Shown here: positions 1 through 7,051 of the stretch, piece by piece
How the letters are laid out: every line of letters starts with the position of its first letter
How positions within the stretch are numbered: position 1 is the stretch's first letter
Origin: Bacteroidota bacterium
Lineage (GTDB): Bacteria; Bacteroidota; Bacteroidia; UKL13-3
Length of the DNA: 12,698 nucleotides
Direction of reading: 5' to 3'
Assembly (NCBI GenBank): GCA_004293295.1
Contig: RDYC01000216.1
Span: 1 to 12,698, forward strand
Notes under the pieces: generated by a model
Seen by the model: only the letters and a program-made list of their open reading frames with translations
Told to the model about the DNA's origin: nothing
Databases searched by the model: none
Translations under genes and position numbers: made by a program

Positions 1-98
1 CCTTTTTTTCTTCCTTTACTTGTTTTACAAGCGGATACATTGATGATTGCCAGTGCTAAAACGGCCATGATGGAGTAAGTAATAATTTTTTTGAGCAC
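1..98 (-). CDS. N-terminal fragment of a small lipoprotein (runs off left edge)
   Basis: Read on the minus strand, this stretch encodes a lipoprotein signal peptide: a short n-region (VLKK), a hydrophobic core (IMAVLALAII) and a lipobox-like NVSAC, followed by a Lys-rich start of the mature protein (KTSKGRKK). The Cys would be lipidated, anchoring the product to a membrane. No ATG sits in front of the lysines. The candidate starts are GTG at 98-96 or TTG at 104-102, and an in-frame TAA at 122-120 limits the extension. The internal ATG at 68-66 would remove the positive n-region, so I prefer GTG. It is divergent from the DedA gene across about 47 bp. Only about 32 codons are visible, so the function of the mature protein is unknown. 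Confidence 0.55.
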   Translation of the reverse strand, partial: MLKKIITYSIMAVLALAIINVSACKTSKGRKK

Positions 99-145
99 AC
101 ACAAAATTACTAATAATGCTTAACATTGCAGCAATTTAAATCTCT

Positions 146-796
146 ATGAAAGAAATAATTGATTTTATCCTTCACATTAATGACCACTTGCAAGCATTTG
201 TGCAAGACTATGGAGCATTGGTGTACCTTTTGTTGTTTTTTATCGTTTTTGCAGAAACAGGATTGGTAGTTACTCCTTTTTTACCCGGTGATTCATTGCT
301 ATTTGCAGCGGGGGCATTGGCCGCCAATGAAGCAAACAACTTAAATGTAGCACTCATTATTGTTTTATTGATTTGCGCAGCGTTAGCAGGAGATAACACC
401 AATTATTTTATAGGCCGTTTCTTGGCCAAAAAAGGCGAAGGAGCCAAGCTTTTCGGGATATTTACCATTAGGAAGGATTATTTGGACAAAACCCATACTT
501 TTTACGAAAAACACGGGGCTCGCACCATTATTTTAGCACGATTTGTGCCTATTGTACGCACGTTTGCGCCATTTGTGGCCGGGGTTGGAAATATGACCTA
601 CCGGAGGTACATTACTTATTGTATTGCAGGTGCGATTGTTTGGGTTACCTTGCTTACTTTAGCAGGATATATGTTTGGAAGCCATCCATGGGTAAAGAAA
701 AACTTTGAATTGGTGGTATTTGGCATAATCCTTATCTCTTTGATTCCTATTGCTTTAGAATTTATTAAACACAAATTGGGCAAAAAAAATAATTAG
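146..796 (+). CDS. DedA family inner-membrane protein
   Basis: A 216-aa polytopic membrane protein of the DedA (SNARE-associated, PF09335) superfamily. Hydrophobic segments lie at about residues 22-45, 50-60, 66-83, 125-148, 155-176 and 187-205. Visible family signatures are FAETG (E37), LPGDSLL (D49), the GDNTNYFIGR segment at 82-91, and ARFVPIVRTFAPFVAG at 131-146 with R132 and R138. These match in position the acidic and arginine residues shown to be essential in E. coli YqjA/YghB. Members act as lipid scramblases or flippases, including undecaprenyl-phosphate recycling, or affect proton-dependent envelope homeostasis. The substrate cannot be read from sequence. Length is typical for the family. 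The ATG at 146 gives a short cytoplasmic N-terminus. No Shine-Dalgarno is present, as is normal in Bacteroidota. Confidence 0.93.
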   Translation: MKEIIDFILHINDHLQAFVQDYGALVYLLLFFIVFAETGLVVTPFLPGDSLLFAAGALAANEANNLNVALIIVLLICAALAGDNTNYFIGRFLAKKGEGAKLFGIFTIRKDYLDKTHTFYEKHGARTIILARFVPIVRTFAPFVAGVGNMTYRRYITYCIAGAIVWVTLLTLAGYMFGSHPWVKKNFELVVFGIILISLIPIALEFIKHKLGKKNN

Positions 797-877
797 CTTA
801 AACAACTTAATTTTTAGTACCTTAGTCTAAGTAAAAGAAACTTCACATTCGTTTTTAACTTGTTTAATATTTCCAAC

Positions 878-1975
878 ATGAAAAAAACACTACTCACCCT
901 AAATTTATTGGTAGCCTTGTTTGCTCAGAGCCAAATCACTTTGAGACAAACCAATTTTGCCCAAATAGGCGATACCATTTATTATGGATATGATACGACA
1001 ACCGTTTCTTCTTCATTAGGTACCACAAATGGAGCTAATAAAGTATGGGATTATAGCAATGCTGCTCGCAATAATACTTCTATGGCTACTTTTGTCTCGC
1101 CAAATGAATCACCCATTCCAACTCCACCTAATATTTCGCATGTTTTTATTGATGGTGGATTAGATGATGTTTCGTTTCTTAGTGTTAATGCAACAGGTGT
1201 TGAAACGATTGTTACCAATCCAGCAGCAGCTTTCTTGGGAGGGGAGCCTTTTATTGGCTTAAAAAGCATTTCTTTCCCATGCACTTATTTAACAAGGGTG
1301 CGTGATACGGTGGCCAATAAGTTGGTTTTACCGGGAAGTACCTTTGGCGTAGGCAATCTTTTTGATTCCATTAGAATAAGCTATACCTTAAGGCTGGATA
1401 ATTTGGTTGACGGATGGGGAACTCTTAAAACACCTATAGGTGATTATAATTCTTTGCGCATTAAAAGCAGCCTAAATACTTCATTTAAATTTGAAGGAAA
1501 AAACAACTCCTTGCCTATTTGGGTGAGTGTACCAACCAGTTCGTTGCCTTTCCCTTTGCCACAGAACCAGTTGGAAGTATCTTACATTTGGTTAAGCGAA
1601 ACCGGTAAGTATTTTTTGGCAGAAGCCACAATGGTTACAGATACGCCAACTAGCCAAGCTGAATTCCGCTATCAAATTCCTAAACCCTTTGCAAGTGGTT
1701 TAATAAATGTTGCCCAAAATACCGTTAGGTTAAAAACCTATCCCAATCCGGCAAGTGAAGAACTGATGATTGATTTAGCCAATTTAAAGACTCAAGCGCT
1801 GGTGATTGATTTGTATGATATTACCGGTAAACTTGTTCAGCATCATGCTGTTGAAAACAACTCAGGCAACAATACCATTACGCTTCCTGTTTCATCGGTA
1901 AACAATGGATTGTATACACTACATATTTCTGGGGATAAGCTAAATGCTTATACCAAAGTAGTAATTTCAAGGTAA
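878..1975 (+). CDS. Exported protein with T9SS type A C-terminal sorting domain
   Basis: I place the start at ATG 878, because it gives a clean signal peptide (MKKTLLTLNLLVALFAQS). The open frame extends to a TTG at 860, which would add six residues before the n-region. The 365-aa product ends in a type IX secretion sorting domain of about 78 residues: it opens with TYPNPASEEL near residue 287, continues with VIDLYDITGKLV and NGLYTLHISG, and finishes TKVVISR. These domains carry a protein through the outer membrane and are then removed as it is attached to the surface or released. The body (about 20-285) has features common in uncharacterised Bacteroidetes exported proteins, including GDTIYYGYD near the N-terminus and the LVDGWGTLKTPIGDYNSLRIK segment, but I recognise no catalytic motif. 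It is convergent with ispE. Confidence 0.88.
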   Translation: MKKTLLTLNLLVALFAQSQITLRQTNFAQIGDTIYYGYDTTTVSSSLGTTNGANKVWDYSNAARNNTSMATFVSPNESPIPTPPNISHVFIDGGLDDVSFLSVNATGVETIVTNPAAAFLGGEPFIGLKSISFPCTYLTRVRDTVANKLVLPGSTFGVGNLFDSIRISYTLRLDNLVDGWGTLKTPIGDYNSLRIKSSLNTSFKFEGKNNSLPIWVSVPTSSLPFPLPQNQLEVSYIWLSETGKYFLAEATMVTDTPTSQAEFRYQIPKPFASGLINVAQNTVRLKTYPNPASEELMIDLANLKTQALVIDLYDITGKLVQHHAVENNSGNNTITLPVSSVNNGLYTLHISGDKLNAYTKVVISR

Positions 1976-2040
1976 TTAACTATCAAGCAATACAGAAAGG
2001 CCATTAATTAGGGTAGCTTTTTATTGGGCAAGTTGGTTGT

Positions 2041-2874
2041 TTACAACAATTGTTGATGAACCACATGCGCTTTTAACGCTCCGCTTAGCAACGGTTTCTT
2101 ATCAAATAAACCAAATAGCGCAGCTCCGCTTCCACTCATTGCCGCGTATACAGCACCTTGCTGATAGAGCCATTGCTTGATGTAAGCCAATTCCGGTAAT
2201 ATTTTGAACACGGAGTTTTCAAAATCATTAAATAGGTTATCCTTCCATGTATTAACAGGTTTTTTAATCCAGAAAGCAACGCTTTCTTCTTTTTTTAAAA
2301 CACCTCTTTTTTGTACATGTTGATAAGCCATTGCGGTATTTGAATGGGAACCATTATGCACCAGCACTAAGTGGTAGCCGGATAGATTTACTTTAACCGG
2401 AGAAAGTTCCTCCCCCTTACCAAACAAGTAGGCCGGCTGGTTTTTAATGAAAAAAGGGCAGTCACTGCCAAGTTTGGCAGCAAACTCTGCCAACCGGGTG
2501 TTGGTTAATTTTAATTTAAACAATTGGTTTAACATAATTAATGCATTGGCGGCATCACTACTTCCTCCTCCAAGCCCTGCTCCCATTGGAATATGCTTGT
2601 TTAAATACACCAAAACAGGAGGTAAACCAAAGTTTGCATCAAGTAAGTTGTATGCCTTAACAATTAAATTATTTTCAGCCTTACCTGCAATTTTTAACCC
2701 TTGACTAACAAACTGGCATTTATATTGTTTATTGAACTGCTTATTGGTAACAATTTCTAACCCATCGCAAAAATTTGTTGGATAAAAAACTGACTCAATA
2801 TTATGAAATCCATCTTCACGTTGATTAATCACATGTAAACCAATGTTAATTTTTGCATTCGGAAAGCTAATCAT
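2041..2874 (-). CDS. ispE: 4-diphosphocytidyl-2-C-methyl-D-erythritol kinase
   Basis: IspE phosphorylates the 2-hydroxyl of CDP-methylerythritol using ATP, the fourth step of the MEP (non-mevalonate) route to IPP and DMAPP, in the cytoplasm. The 277-aa product shows the GHMP-kinase layout. NAKINIGL at 6-13 carries the substrate-pocket Lys8, DGFHNIES is at 21-28, the ATP loop PMGAGLGGGSSDAA is at 96-109, GSDCPFF at 136-142 carries the catalytic Asp138, and the C-terminal glycine motif SGSGAALFG is at 247-255. Length is normal, since the family is roughly 280-290 aa. Its presence implies that isoprenoids are made by the MEP pathway, although no other MEP gene is in the window. It is divergent from the metallophosphoesterase across 45 bp, so both promoters must be very compact or overlap the coding regions. 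Confidence 0.97.
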   Translation of the reverse strand: MISFPNAKINIGLHVINQREDGFHNIESVFYPTNFCDGLEIVTNKQFNKQYKCQFVSQGLKIAGKAENNLIVKAYNLLDANFGLPPVLVYLNKHIPMGAGLGGGSSDAANALIMLNQLFKLKLTNTRLAEFAAKLGSDCPFFIKNQPAYLFGKGEELSPVKVNLSGYHLVLVHNGSHSNTAMAYQHVQKRGVLKKEESVAFWIKKPVNTWKDNLFNDFENSVFKILPELAYIKQWLYQQGAVYAAMSGSGAALFGLFDKKPLLSGALKAHVVHQQLL

Positions 2875-2919
2875 TTTACCTTTACATTTACCACCGCAAA
2901 ATGCATAAAAAACCTAAAA

Positions 2920-4191
2920 ATGCAGGAATTTAAATTAAAAGTTTTTTTAGCCATAGCGGCATTCTTACTGGCTATGGATGTATACTCTTGGCACGCTGTT
3001 AAAGTGCTGCTAAAAAATAAACACCAACACATTACCAGGTGGATGCGTTGGGCGTGGTTTAGCTTAACCTTTTTATTCATTCTGTTTTTTGCAATTACAT
3101 ATTACTTTAATTACTTAAGTGATTTTATTACGCTTAGGGTTTATATAGCCTCAGCCATTTTTATCATTTATTTAAGTAAACTTATTTTAAACCTATTTGT
3201 ACTGGTTGATGATTTTAGGAGAGCTATATTATGGGTTAGGGGAAAGTTTAAAACGGAACCTGTAAACCTTGAACAAGAACCAACCACCAACAAAATAAGC
3301 CGGAGTGAGTTTTTGTCGAAAGCAGGGACATTGACAGCCGGTGTACCATTGATTTTTTTAACCAAAGGCATTATTAAAGGAGGATATGATTACCGGATTC
3401 ATCGGGTGCCATTATACTTAAAGAACTTACCCAGTGCTTTTGAGGGATTAAAAATTATTCAACTTAGTGATATTCACACCGGAAGTTTGCTTGACCAAGA
3501 TGCCGTAAAAAAAGGTATTGATATGGTTAAAGCAGAAAACGCAGATTTAATATTTTTTACCGGGGATTTGGTGAATAATGAAACCAAAGAGGCCTATAAC
3601 TATGCAAATATGTTTAGTGAATTGCGCGCTCCAATGGGGATATTCAGCATTTACGGCAATCATGATTACGGTGATTACGTGGTGTGGCCAAACGAAGACG
3701 CCAAAAAAGAGAACCTTGCCAAACTGGCGAAACTGCATGGCGACATGGGCTGGCATTTGATGCGCAATGAGCATGTAACCTTGGACAAGGGTGGACAGCG
3801 CATTGGCCTAATTGGTGTAGAGAACTGGGGAAATAAAGGCCGTTTTCAGAAGTTTGGCAATATTGATACCGCACAATTCCACATGCCCGATGTGCCGGTT
3901 AAATTATTGTTATCGCACGATCCGAGCCACTTTGATGATATTGTTTGCAAGAAACATCAGGATATTGATGTAACTTTTAGCGGGCATACCCATGGGATGC
4001 AATTTGGTATTGAAATAGGTAAGTTTAAGTGGAGCCCTTCGCAATATATTTACCCACATTGGGCGGGCTTATACGAAGTAAATGGCACGAGACTTTACGT
4101 GAATAGGGGATTTGGATTTTTGGGCTATCCAGGACGGGTTGGCATTTTACCCGAGATAACCGTGTTTGAACTGAAAAAATTTAACGTATAG
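2920..4191 (+). CDS. Membrane-anchored metallophosphoesterase (YkuE/YaeI-like)
   Basis: A 423-aa protein with an N-terminal membrane part and a C-terminal calcineurin-like phosphoesterase domain. Hydrophobic helices lie at about 5-24, 44-66 and 72-98. A shorter hydrophobic stretch at 135-148 follows SRSEFLSK, which resembles a degenerate twin-arginine motif. The catalytic domain (about 173-418) has the complete metal-binding set: LSDIH (D184, H186), FTGDL (D216), GNHDY (N247, H248, D249), LSHDP (H333) and SGHTHG (H356, H358). Relatives include YkuE- and YaeI-type enzymes, some of which act on lipid substrates such as UDP-diacylglucosamine or other phosphodiesters. The true substrate is not readable here. 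The domain probably faces the periplasm, but this rests on topology inference. It is convergent with the WG-repeat gene with only 6 bp between stop codons. Confidence 0.9.
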   Translation: MQEFKLKVFLAIAAFLLAMDVYSWHAVKVLLKNKHQHITRWMRWAWFSLTFLFILFFAITYYFNYLSDFITLRVYIASAIFIIYLSKLILNLFVLVDDFRRAILWVRGKFKTEPVNLEQEPTTNKISRSEFLSKAGTLTAGVPLIFLTKGIIKGGYDYRIHRVPLYLKNLPSAFEGLKIIQLSDIHTGSLLDQDAVKKGIDMVKAENADLIFFTGDLVNNETKEAYNYANMFSELRAPMGIFSIYGNHDYGDYVVWPNEDAKKENLAKLAKLHGDMGWHLMRNEHVTLDKGGQRIGLIGVENWGNKGRFQKFGNIDTAQFHMPDVPVKLLLSHDPSHFDDIVCKKHQDIDVTFSGHTHGMQFGIEIGKFKWSPSQYIYPHWAGLYEVNGTRLYVNRGFGFLGYPGRVGILPEITVFELKKFNV

Positions 4192-4197
4192 TTTGGT

Positions 4198-4587
4198 TTA
4201 CTGCAACGTAACTACCTCTTCTCCGGCTTCATTAATTAATCCTCTTCTTCCGCTTAAGGCCACAATGGCAAGGCCATTTTTAAAAGGGCCAATGTAATCG
4301 TATTTTACCGGTATGTATTCTTCTCCGGCCTCGTTTATAAAGCCATATTTGCCGGCAATTTCCACTTTAGCCCTGCCCTTTTCCCAAGGATAAATTTGGT
4401 CATATTTTACGGGAACAAACTCTTCGCCTGTTTCATTTATAAACCCTTGTTTGCCATCTTTTTCAACCTTGGCTATTCCATTTTTAAATGGGTGTATTAC
4501 GTCATACCCTGAAGCAGGTTTTTTGCTTTTTTGTGCAAATACTGCCATGGATAACAACATGATCATCATTAAAAAAACACCTCTCAT
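4198..4587 (-). CDS. Small secreted WG-like repeat protein
   Basis: I choose the ATG at 4587, giving 129 aa. From there the protein has a signal peptide (MRGVFLMMIMLLSMAVFA, likely cleaved before QKSKK), a short linker, and then exactly three 34-residue repeats ending at the last codon. The frame stays open up to an ATG at 4641. That start would bury the signal peptide 18 residues in, and it also lies upstream of a promoter-like TATATTTG box at 4608-4615. The repeats follow the WG/KWG pattern (YD.I.PF.NG.A.V...G..G.INE.GEE..PVK) but carry Gln, Tyr or Arg where WG repeats have Trp. WG proteins are usually longer and extracytoplasmic, and their function is mostly unknown. It lies downstream of rnr and is separated from it by a terminator. 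Confidence 0.8.
   Translation of the reverse strand: MRGVFLMMIMLLSMAVFAQKSKKPASGYDVIHPFKNGIAKVEKDGKQGFINETGEEFVPVKYDQIYPWEKGRAKVEIAGKYGFINEAGEEYIPVKYDYIGPFKNGLAIVALSGRRGLINEAGEEVVTLQ
4201..4506 (-). repeat. Three tandem 102-bp (34-codon) repeats
   Basis: Within the WG-like gene the units occupy 4506-4405 (residues 28-61), 4404-4303 (62-95) and 4302-4201 (96-129). Units 1 and 2 share AKVE, GFINE and GEE..PVKYD. Unit 3 keeps INEAGEE but ends VVTLQ in place of the .PVK shared by units 1 and 2. The units have identical length with no indels. They are diverged at DNA level, so this is an old protein repeat and not a recent slippage array. Confidence 0.85.
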
Positions 4588-4607
4588 TACCTGTAATTTA
4601 ATTTGGC

Positions 4608-4615
4608 CAAATATA
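4608..4615 (-). promoter_or_regulatory. Bacteroidetes-type -7 box (TATATTTG) for the WG-like gene
   Basis: The minus strand reads TATATTTG here, an exact fit to the Bacteroidetes sigma-ABfr -7 consensus TAnnTTTG, about 20 nt upstream of the ATG at 4587. I find no clear TTTG -33 partner at the expected distance. The call therefore rests on one half-site plus its position and the choice of start codon. Confidence 0.45.
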
Positions 4616-4678
4616 TGGCTTTGCTTAGTTATTTTTATCACCTTCCTTATTTCGTATTAAAAATATTGATTATCAACG

Positions 4679-4705
4679 AAAAAAAACTCCCATTAAGTTT
4701 TTTTT
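4679..4705 (-). terminator. Intrinsic terminator after rnr
   Basis: A perfect 10-bp inverted repeat, AAAAAAAACT / AGTTTTTTTT, flanks a 7-nt loop and begins 2 nt beyond the rnr stop codon. On the minus strand it yields an A/U stem followed by a U-tract. It is symmetrical and could work on both strands. The stem is almost free of GC, so strength is uncertain, but its position between rnr and the next co-directional gene fits termination. Confidence 0.65.
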
Positions 4706-4707
4706 AA

Positions 4708-6906
4708 CTACCTCCTTCGCTTTTTACGTTTGGTTTCAGGTTTTGTGGCTTTGGGCATTTTTTTACTTAATCTTTTTGAAGTAGCAACTTGTACCACATC
4801 TAAATCTATCTGCCGCTTTTGTAAATCAGCTCCCCTCACCACAACCAATACTTCGCCACCCAGTTGGAATATTTTCCGGGTTCTTCTACCAATTATCCAT
4901 TGATTAAACTCGTCATAATCATAATAATCGTCATTTAAATTGGTTAACCTAATCATTCCTTCACATTTGTATTCTGTAATCTCCACATAAATACCCCACT
5001 CTGTAACTCCACTTATGATTCCCGCAAATTGTTCTCCCACAAAATCCTTGATATATTCAACTTGTTTGTAACGCACACTGGCTCTTTCTGCATCTGCAGC
5101 TTGTATTTCCATTTGCGAAGAGTGTTTACAGCGCTCTTCATATTCCGCCTCATTGGCTGATTTGCCTTTATTGAGGTATGCAAACAACAAGCGGTGGGCC
5201 ATTAAATCAGGGTATCGCCTTATTGGTGATGTAAAATGGCTATAATAATCAAAAGCCAATCCATAATGGCTTGTTTTTTTTGTGGAGTAATAAGCCTTCA
5301 TCATGCTTCTAACAGCCATATTCTGAACAATATTTTGTTCCGGCTTTCCTTCAACTTCGTTTAACAAATTATTGAATGAGGCAGATATGGCCTTTTGTGA
5401 AGAGGTTTGAATGCTTAAACCAAACCTACTGGCAAACATGTTAAACAGTTTTAGTTTTTCTTCACTTGGGGGTTCATGCACACGATAAACAAATGTTTTA
5501 TGCTGCTTTTCGCCTTTCATCTGGTAAACAAACTCAGCCACTGTTCGATTAGCCAATAACATAAATTCTTCAATCAACTTGTGCGCATCCTTGCGTATCT
5601 TTTTATAGATACCTACCGGTTTGTAATTGGCATCAAGTTTAAACTTCACCTCTTCTGTTTCAAAATTTACGGCACCACTCTTAAATCTTTGCTTACGTAG
5701 TTTTAACGCGATGTTGTTTAATGTAATAATCTCTTTAGCGTAATCACCTTCTCCTGTTTCAATGCATTGTTGTGCCTCTTCGTAAGCAAATCGCCTGTTG
5801 CTATGTATTATGGTTTTACCCACCCACTTATCCAGTACCTCACCATCTTCATTCATTTTAAAAACAGCACTAAAGGTTAGCTTATCTTCGTTTGGCCTAA
5901 GTGAGCAAAGTCCATTTGATAATTTTTCGGGCAACATCGGAATTGTTCGGTCAACCAAATAAACTGATGTAGCACGTTCGTACGCTTCTTCATCAAGTTT
6001 GCTCTTTTCAGTTACATAATGAGATACATCTGCAATGTGTACACCAATTTCAAATGTACCATCTTTTAATACTTCAAACGAAAGGGCATCATCAAAGTCT
6101 TTTGCATCTTCAGGGTCAATGGTAAATGTGGTTATTTTTCTAAAATCTCTTCGTTTGGCAATTTCTTGTTTTGAAATGGTATCAAGTATGTTTTCAGCCT
6201 CTTGCTCCACGTCTTGCGGAAATTTGTTGGCAAAACCAAACTCCGCAATGATGGCGTGCATCTCGGTATTATGATCGCCCGGCTTACCCAACACCTCCAC
6301 AATTTCTCCAAATGGATTTTTGTGTTCAGCACTCCATTCGGTAATTCGCGCTAACACTTTATCTCCATTTTTCGCTTTGTTCATCTTTTCCGATGTAATG
6401 AAGATATCAATGGACATTCTTTTATCATCGGGTTTAACAAAAGCATAATTATGGCCCATTTCAACCACTCCAACAAAATCTGTTTTTTTTCGCTCTATTA
6501 CTTCAACCACTTCACCTTCAACCCTTGATCCTGTGCGTTTGGCAAATAGACTTACCTTTACTTTGTCGCCATGCAATGCGGTGTTTAAATTCTCCGCACT
6601 GATGTAAATATCACCTGTATCTCCTTCATCCGGCAAAACAAAACCAGCGCCACGTTGCGTTAATTCTACTTTACCGGAAATAAAATTCCCTGTAAAAACA
6701 GCCAAATATTTACCCGGCATAATCTCTTCAATCATCCCTTCCTTTTCTAACATTTTCAGGGTTCGGATTATGTGATTTTTACCTTCACTACTTTCTACCC
6801 CGAGATGCGCCCCAATTTGCTTATAGTTGAATGATTTTTTTCTATTGGCTCCGAATAATTTTTCAATTTCTTTTCTAATGAATTTGAGGTTGGTTTCTCT
6901 TTTCAT
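4708..6906 (-). CDS. rnr: Ribonuclease R (RNB-family 3'-5' exoribonuclease)
   Basis: RNase R is a processive 3'-5' hydrolytic exoribonuclease that degrades structured RNA, including rRNA fragments and mRNA under stress, and takes part in tmRNA-linked decay. The 732-aa product has the full domain order. An N-terminal winged helix spans about 8-70, cold-shock-like OB domains about 72-205, and the RNB catalytic domain about 250-590 with the Asp cluster IDPEDAKDFDDA at 263-274 (D264, D270, D272, D273). A C-terminal S1 domain spans about 628-705 (FAGIISGVTEWGIYVEI), and a very basic Lys/Arg tail from about 710 ends KRKKRRR. It also has the HFTSPIRRYPDLMAHR signature typical of RNase II/R. Length and domain order are normal. 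The ATG at 6906 opens on MKRETNLKFIRKEIEKLF, suitable for the helical start. A terminator follows directly. Confidence 0.97.
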   Translation of the reverse strand: MKRETNLKFIRKEIEKLFGANRKKSFNYKQIGAHLGVESSEGKNHIIRTLKMLEKEGMIEEIMPGKYLAVFTGNFISGKVELTQRGAGFVLPDEGDTGDIYISAENLNTALHGDKVKVSLFAKRTGSRVEGEVVEVIERKKTDFVGVVEMGHNYAFVKPDDKRMSIDIFITSEKMNKAKNGDKVLARITEWSAEHKNPFGEIVEVLGKPGDHNTEMHAIIAEFGFANKFPQDVEQEAENILDTISKQEIAKRRDFRKITTFTIDPEDAKDFDDALSFEVLKDGTFEIGVHIADVSHYVTEKSKLDEEAYERATSVYLVDRTIPMLPEKLSNGLCSLRPNEDKLTFSAVFKMNEDGEVLDKWVGKTIIHSNRRFAYEEAQQCIETGEGDYAKEIITLNNIALKLRKQRFKSGAVNFETEEVKFKLDANYKPVGIYKKIRKDAHKLIEEFMLLANRTVAEFVYQMKGEKQHKTFVYRVHEPPSEEKLKLFNMFASRFGLSIQTSSQKAISASFNNLLNEVEGKPEQNIVQNMAVRSMMKAYYSTKKTSHYGLAFDYYSHFTSPIRRYPDLMAHRLLFAYLNKGKSANEAEYEERCKHSSQMEIQAADAERASVRYKQVEYIKDFVGEQFAGIISGVTEWGIYVEITEYKCEGMIRLTNLNDDYYDYDEFNQWIIGRRTRKIFQLGGEVLVVVRGADLQKRQIDLDVVQVATSKRLSKKMPKATKPETKRKKRRR

Positions 6907-6934
6907 GTGTTTAGTTAATATAATTGTAAATAGC

Positions 6935-6955
6935 TGTTTATATTTGGTGTAAACA
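6935..6955 (+). promoter_or_regulatory. TATATTTG promoter box inside an inverted repeat (rnr/kinase intergenic)
   Basis: The plus strand carries TATATTTG at 6939-6946, an exact TAnnTTTG match about 105 nt before the histidine kinase GTG. It lies within a perfect 6-bp inverted repeat, TGTTTA (6935-6940) and TAAACA (6950-6955), separated by 9 bp. A box at this place could drive the kinase with a leader of roughly 100 nt, and the repeat could be an operator, but no convincing -33 TTTG is present. AT-rich intergenic DNA produces such matches by chance fairly often. Confidence 0.3.
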
Positions 6956-7051
6956 AACTAACTTATCAACCAAGCGTTAAAAGTTTTGGTTTTAATTGGT
7001 ATTACCGTTATTTTTTGTTATTTGCATGCTTATTAAAGAAATGTCAATCGT

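Noticed and set aside
815..833. Near-palindrome CTTAGTCTAAG between the DedA and T9SS genes as a terminator or operator
   Set aside because: The centre is only one base, so it cannot form a normal hairpin loop, and no T-tract follows. It could be a short operator but nothing else supports that.
1976..2040. Possible bidirectional terminator between the convergent T9SS and ispE genes
   Set aside because: A short T run is present, but I found no stem of useful length next to it.
2871..3080. Minus-strand 69-codon frame ending in ATGA overlap with the ispE start, with a lipobox-like TAC motif
   Set aside because: It is antisense to the membrane helices of the metallophosphoesterase, whose frame is strongly supported by complete catalytic motifs. 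The hydrophobic look and the ATGA overlap are most simply by-products of that gene.
3644..3874. Cys/His-rich minus-strand frame inside the phosphoesterase gene
   Set aside because: It is antisense to the conserved GNHDY region. Its Cys and His residues come from reading the complement of this gene, and there is no start context or family resemblance.
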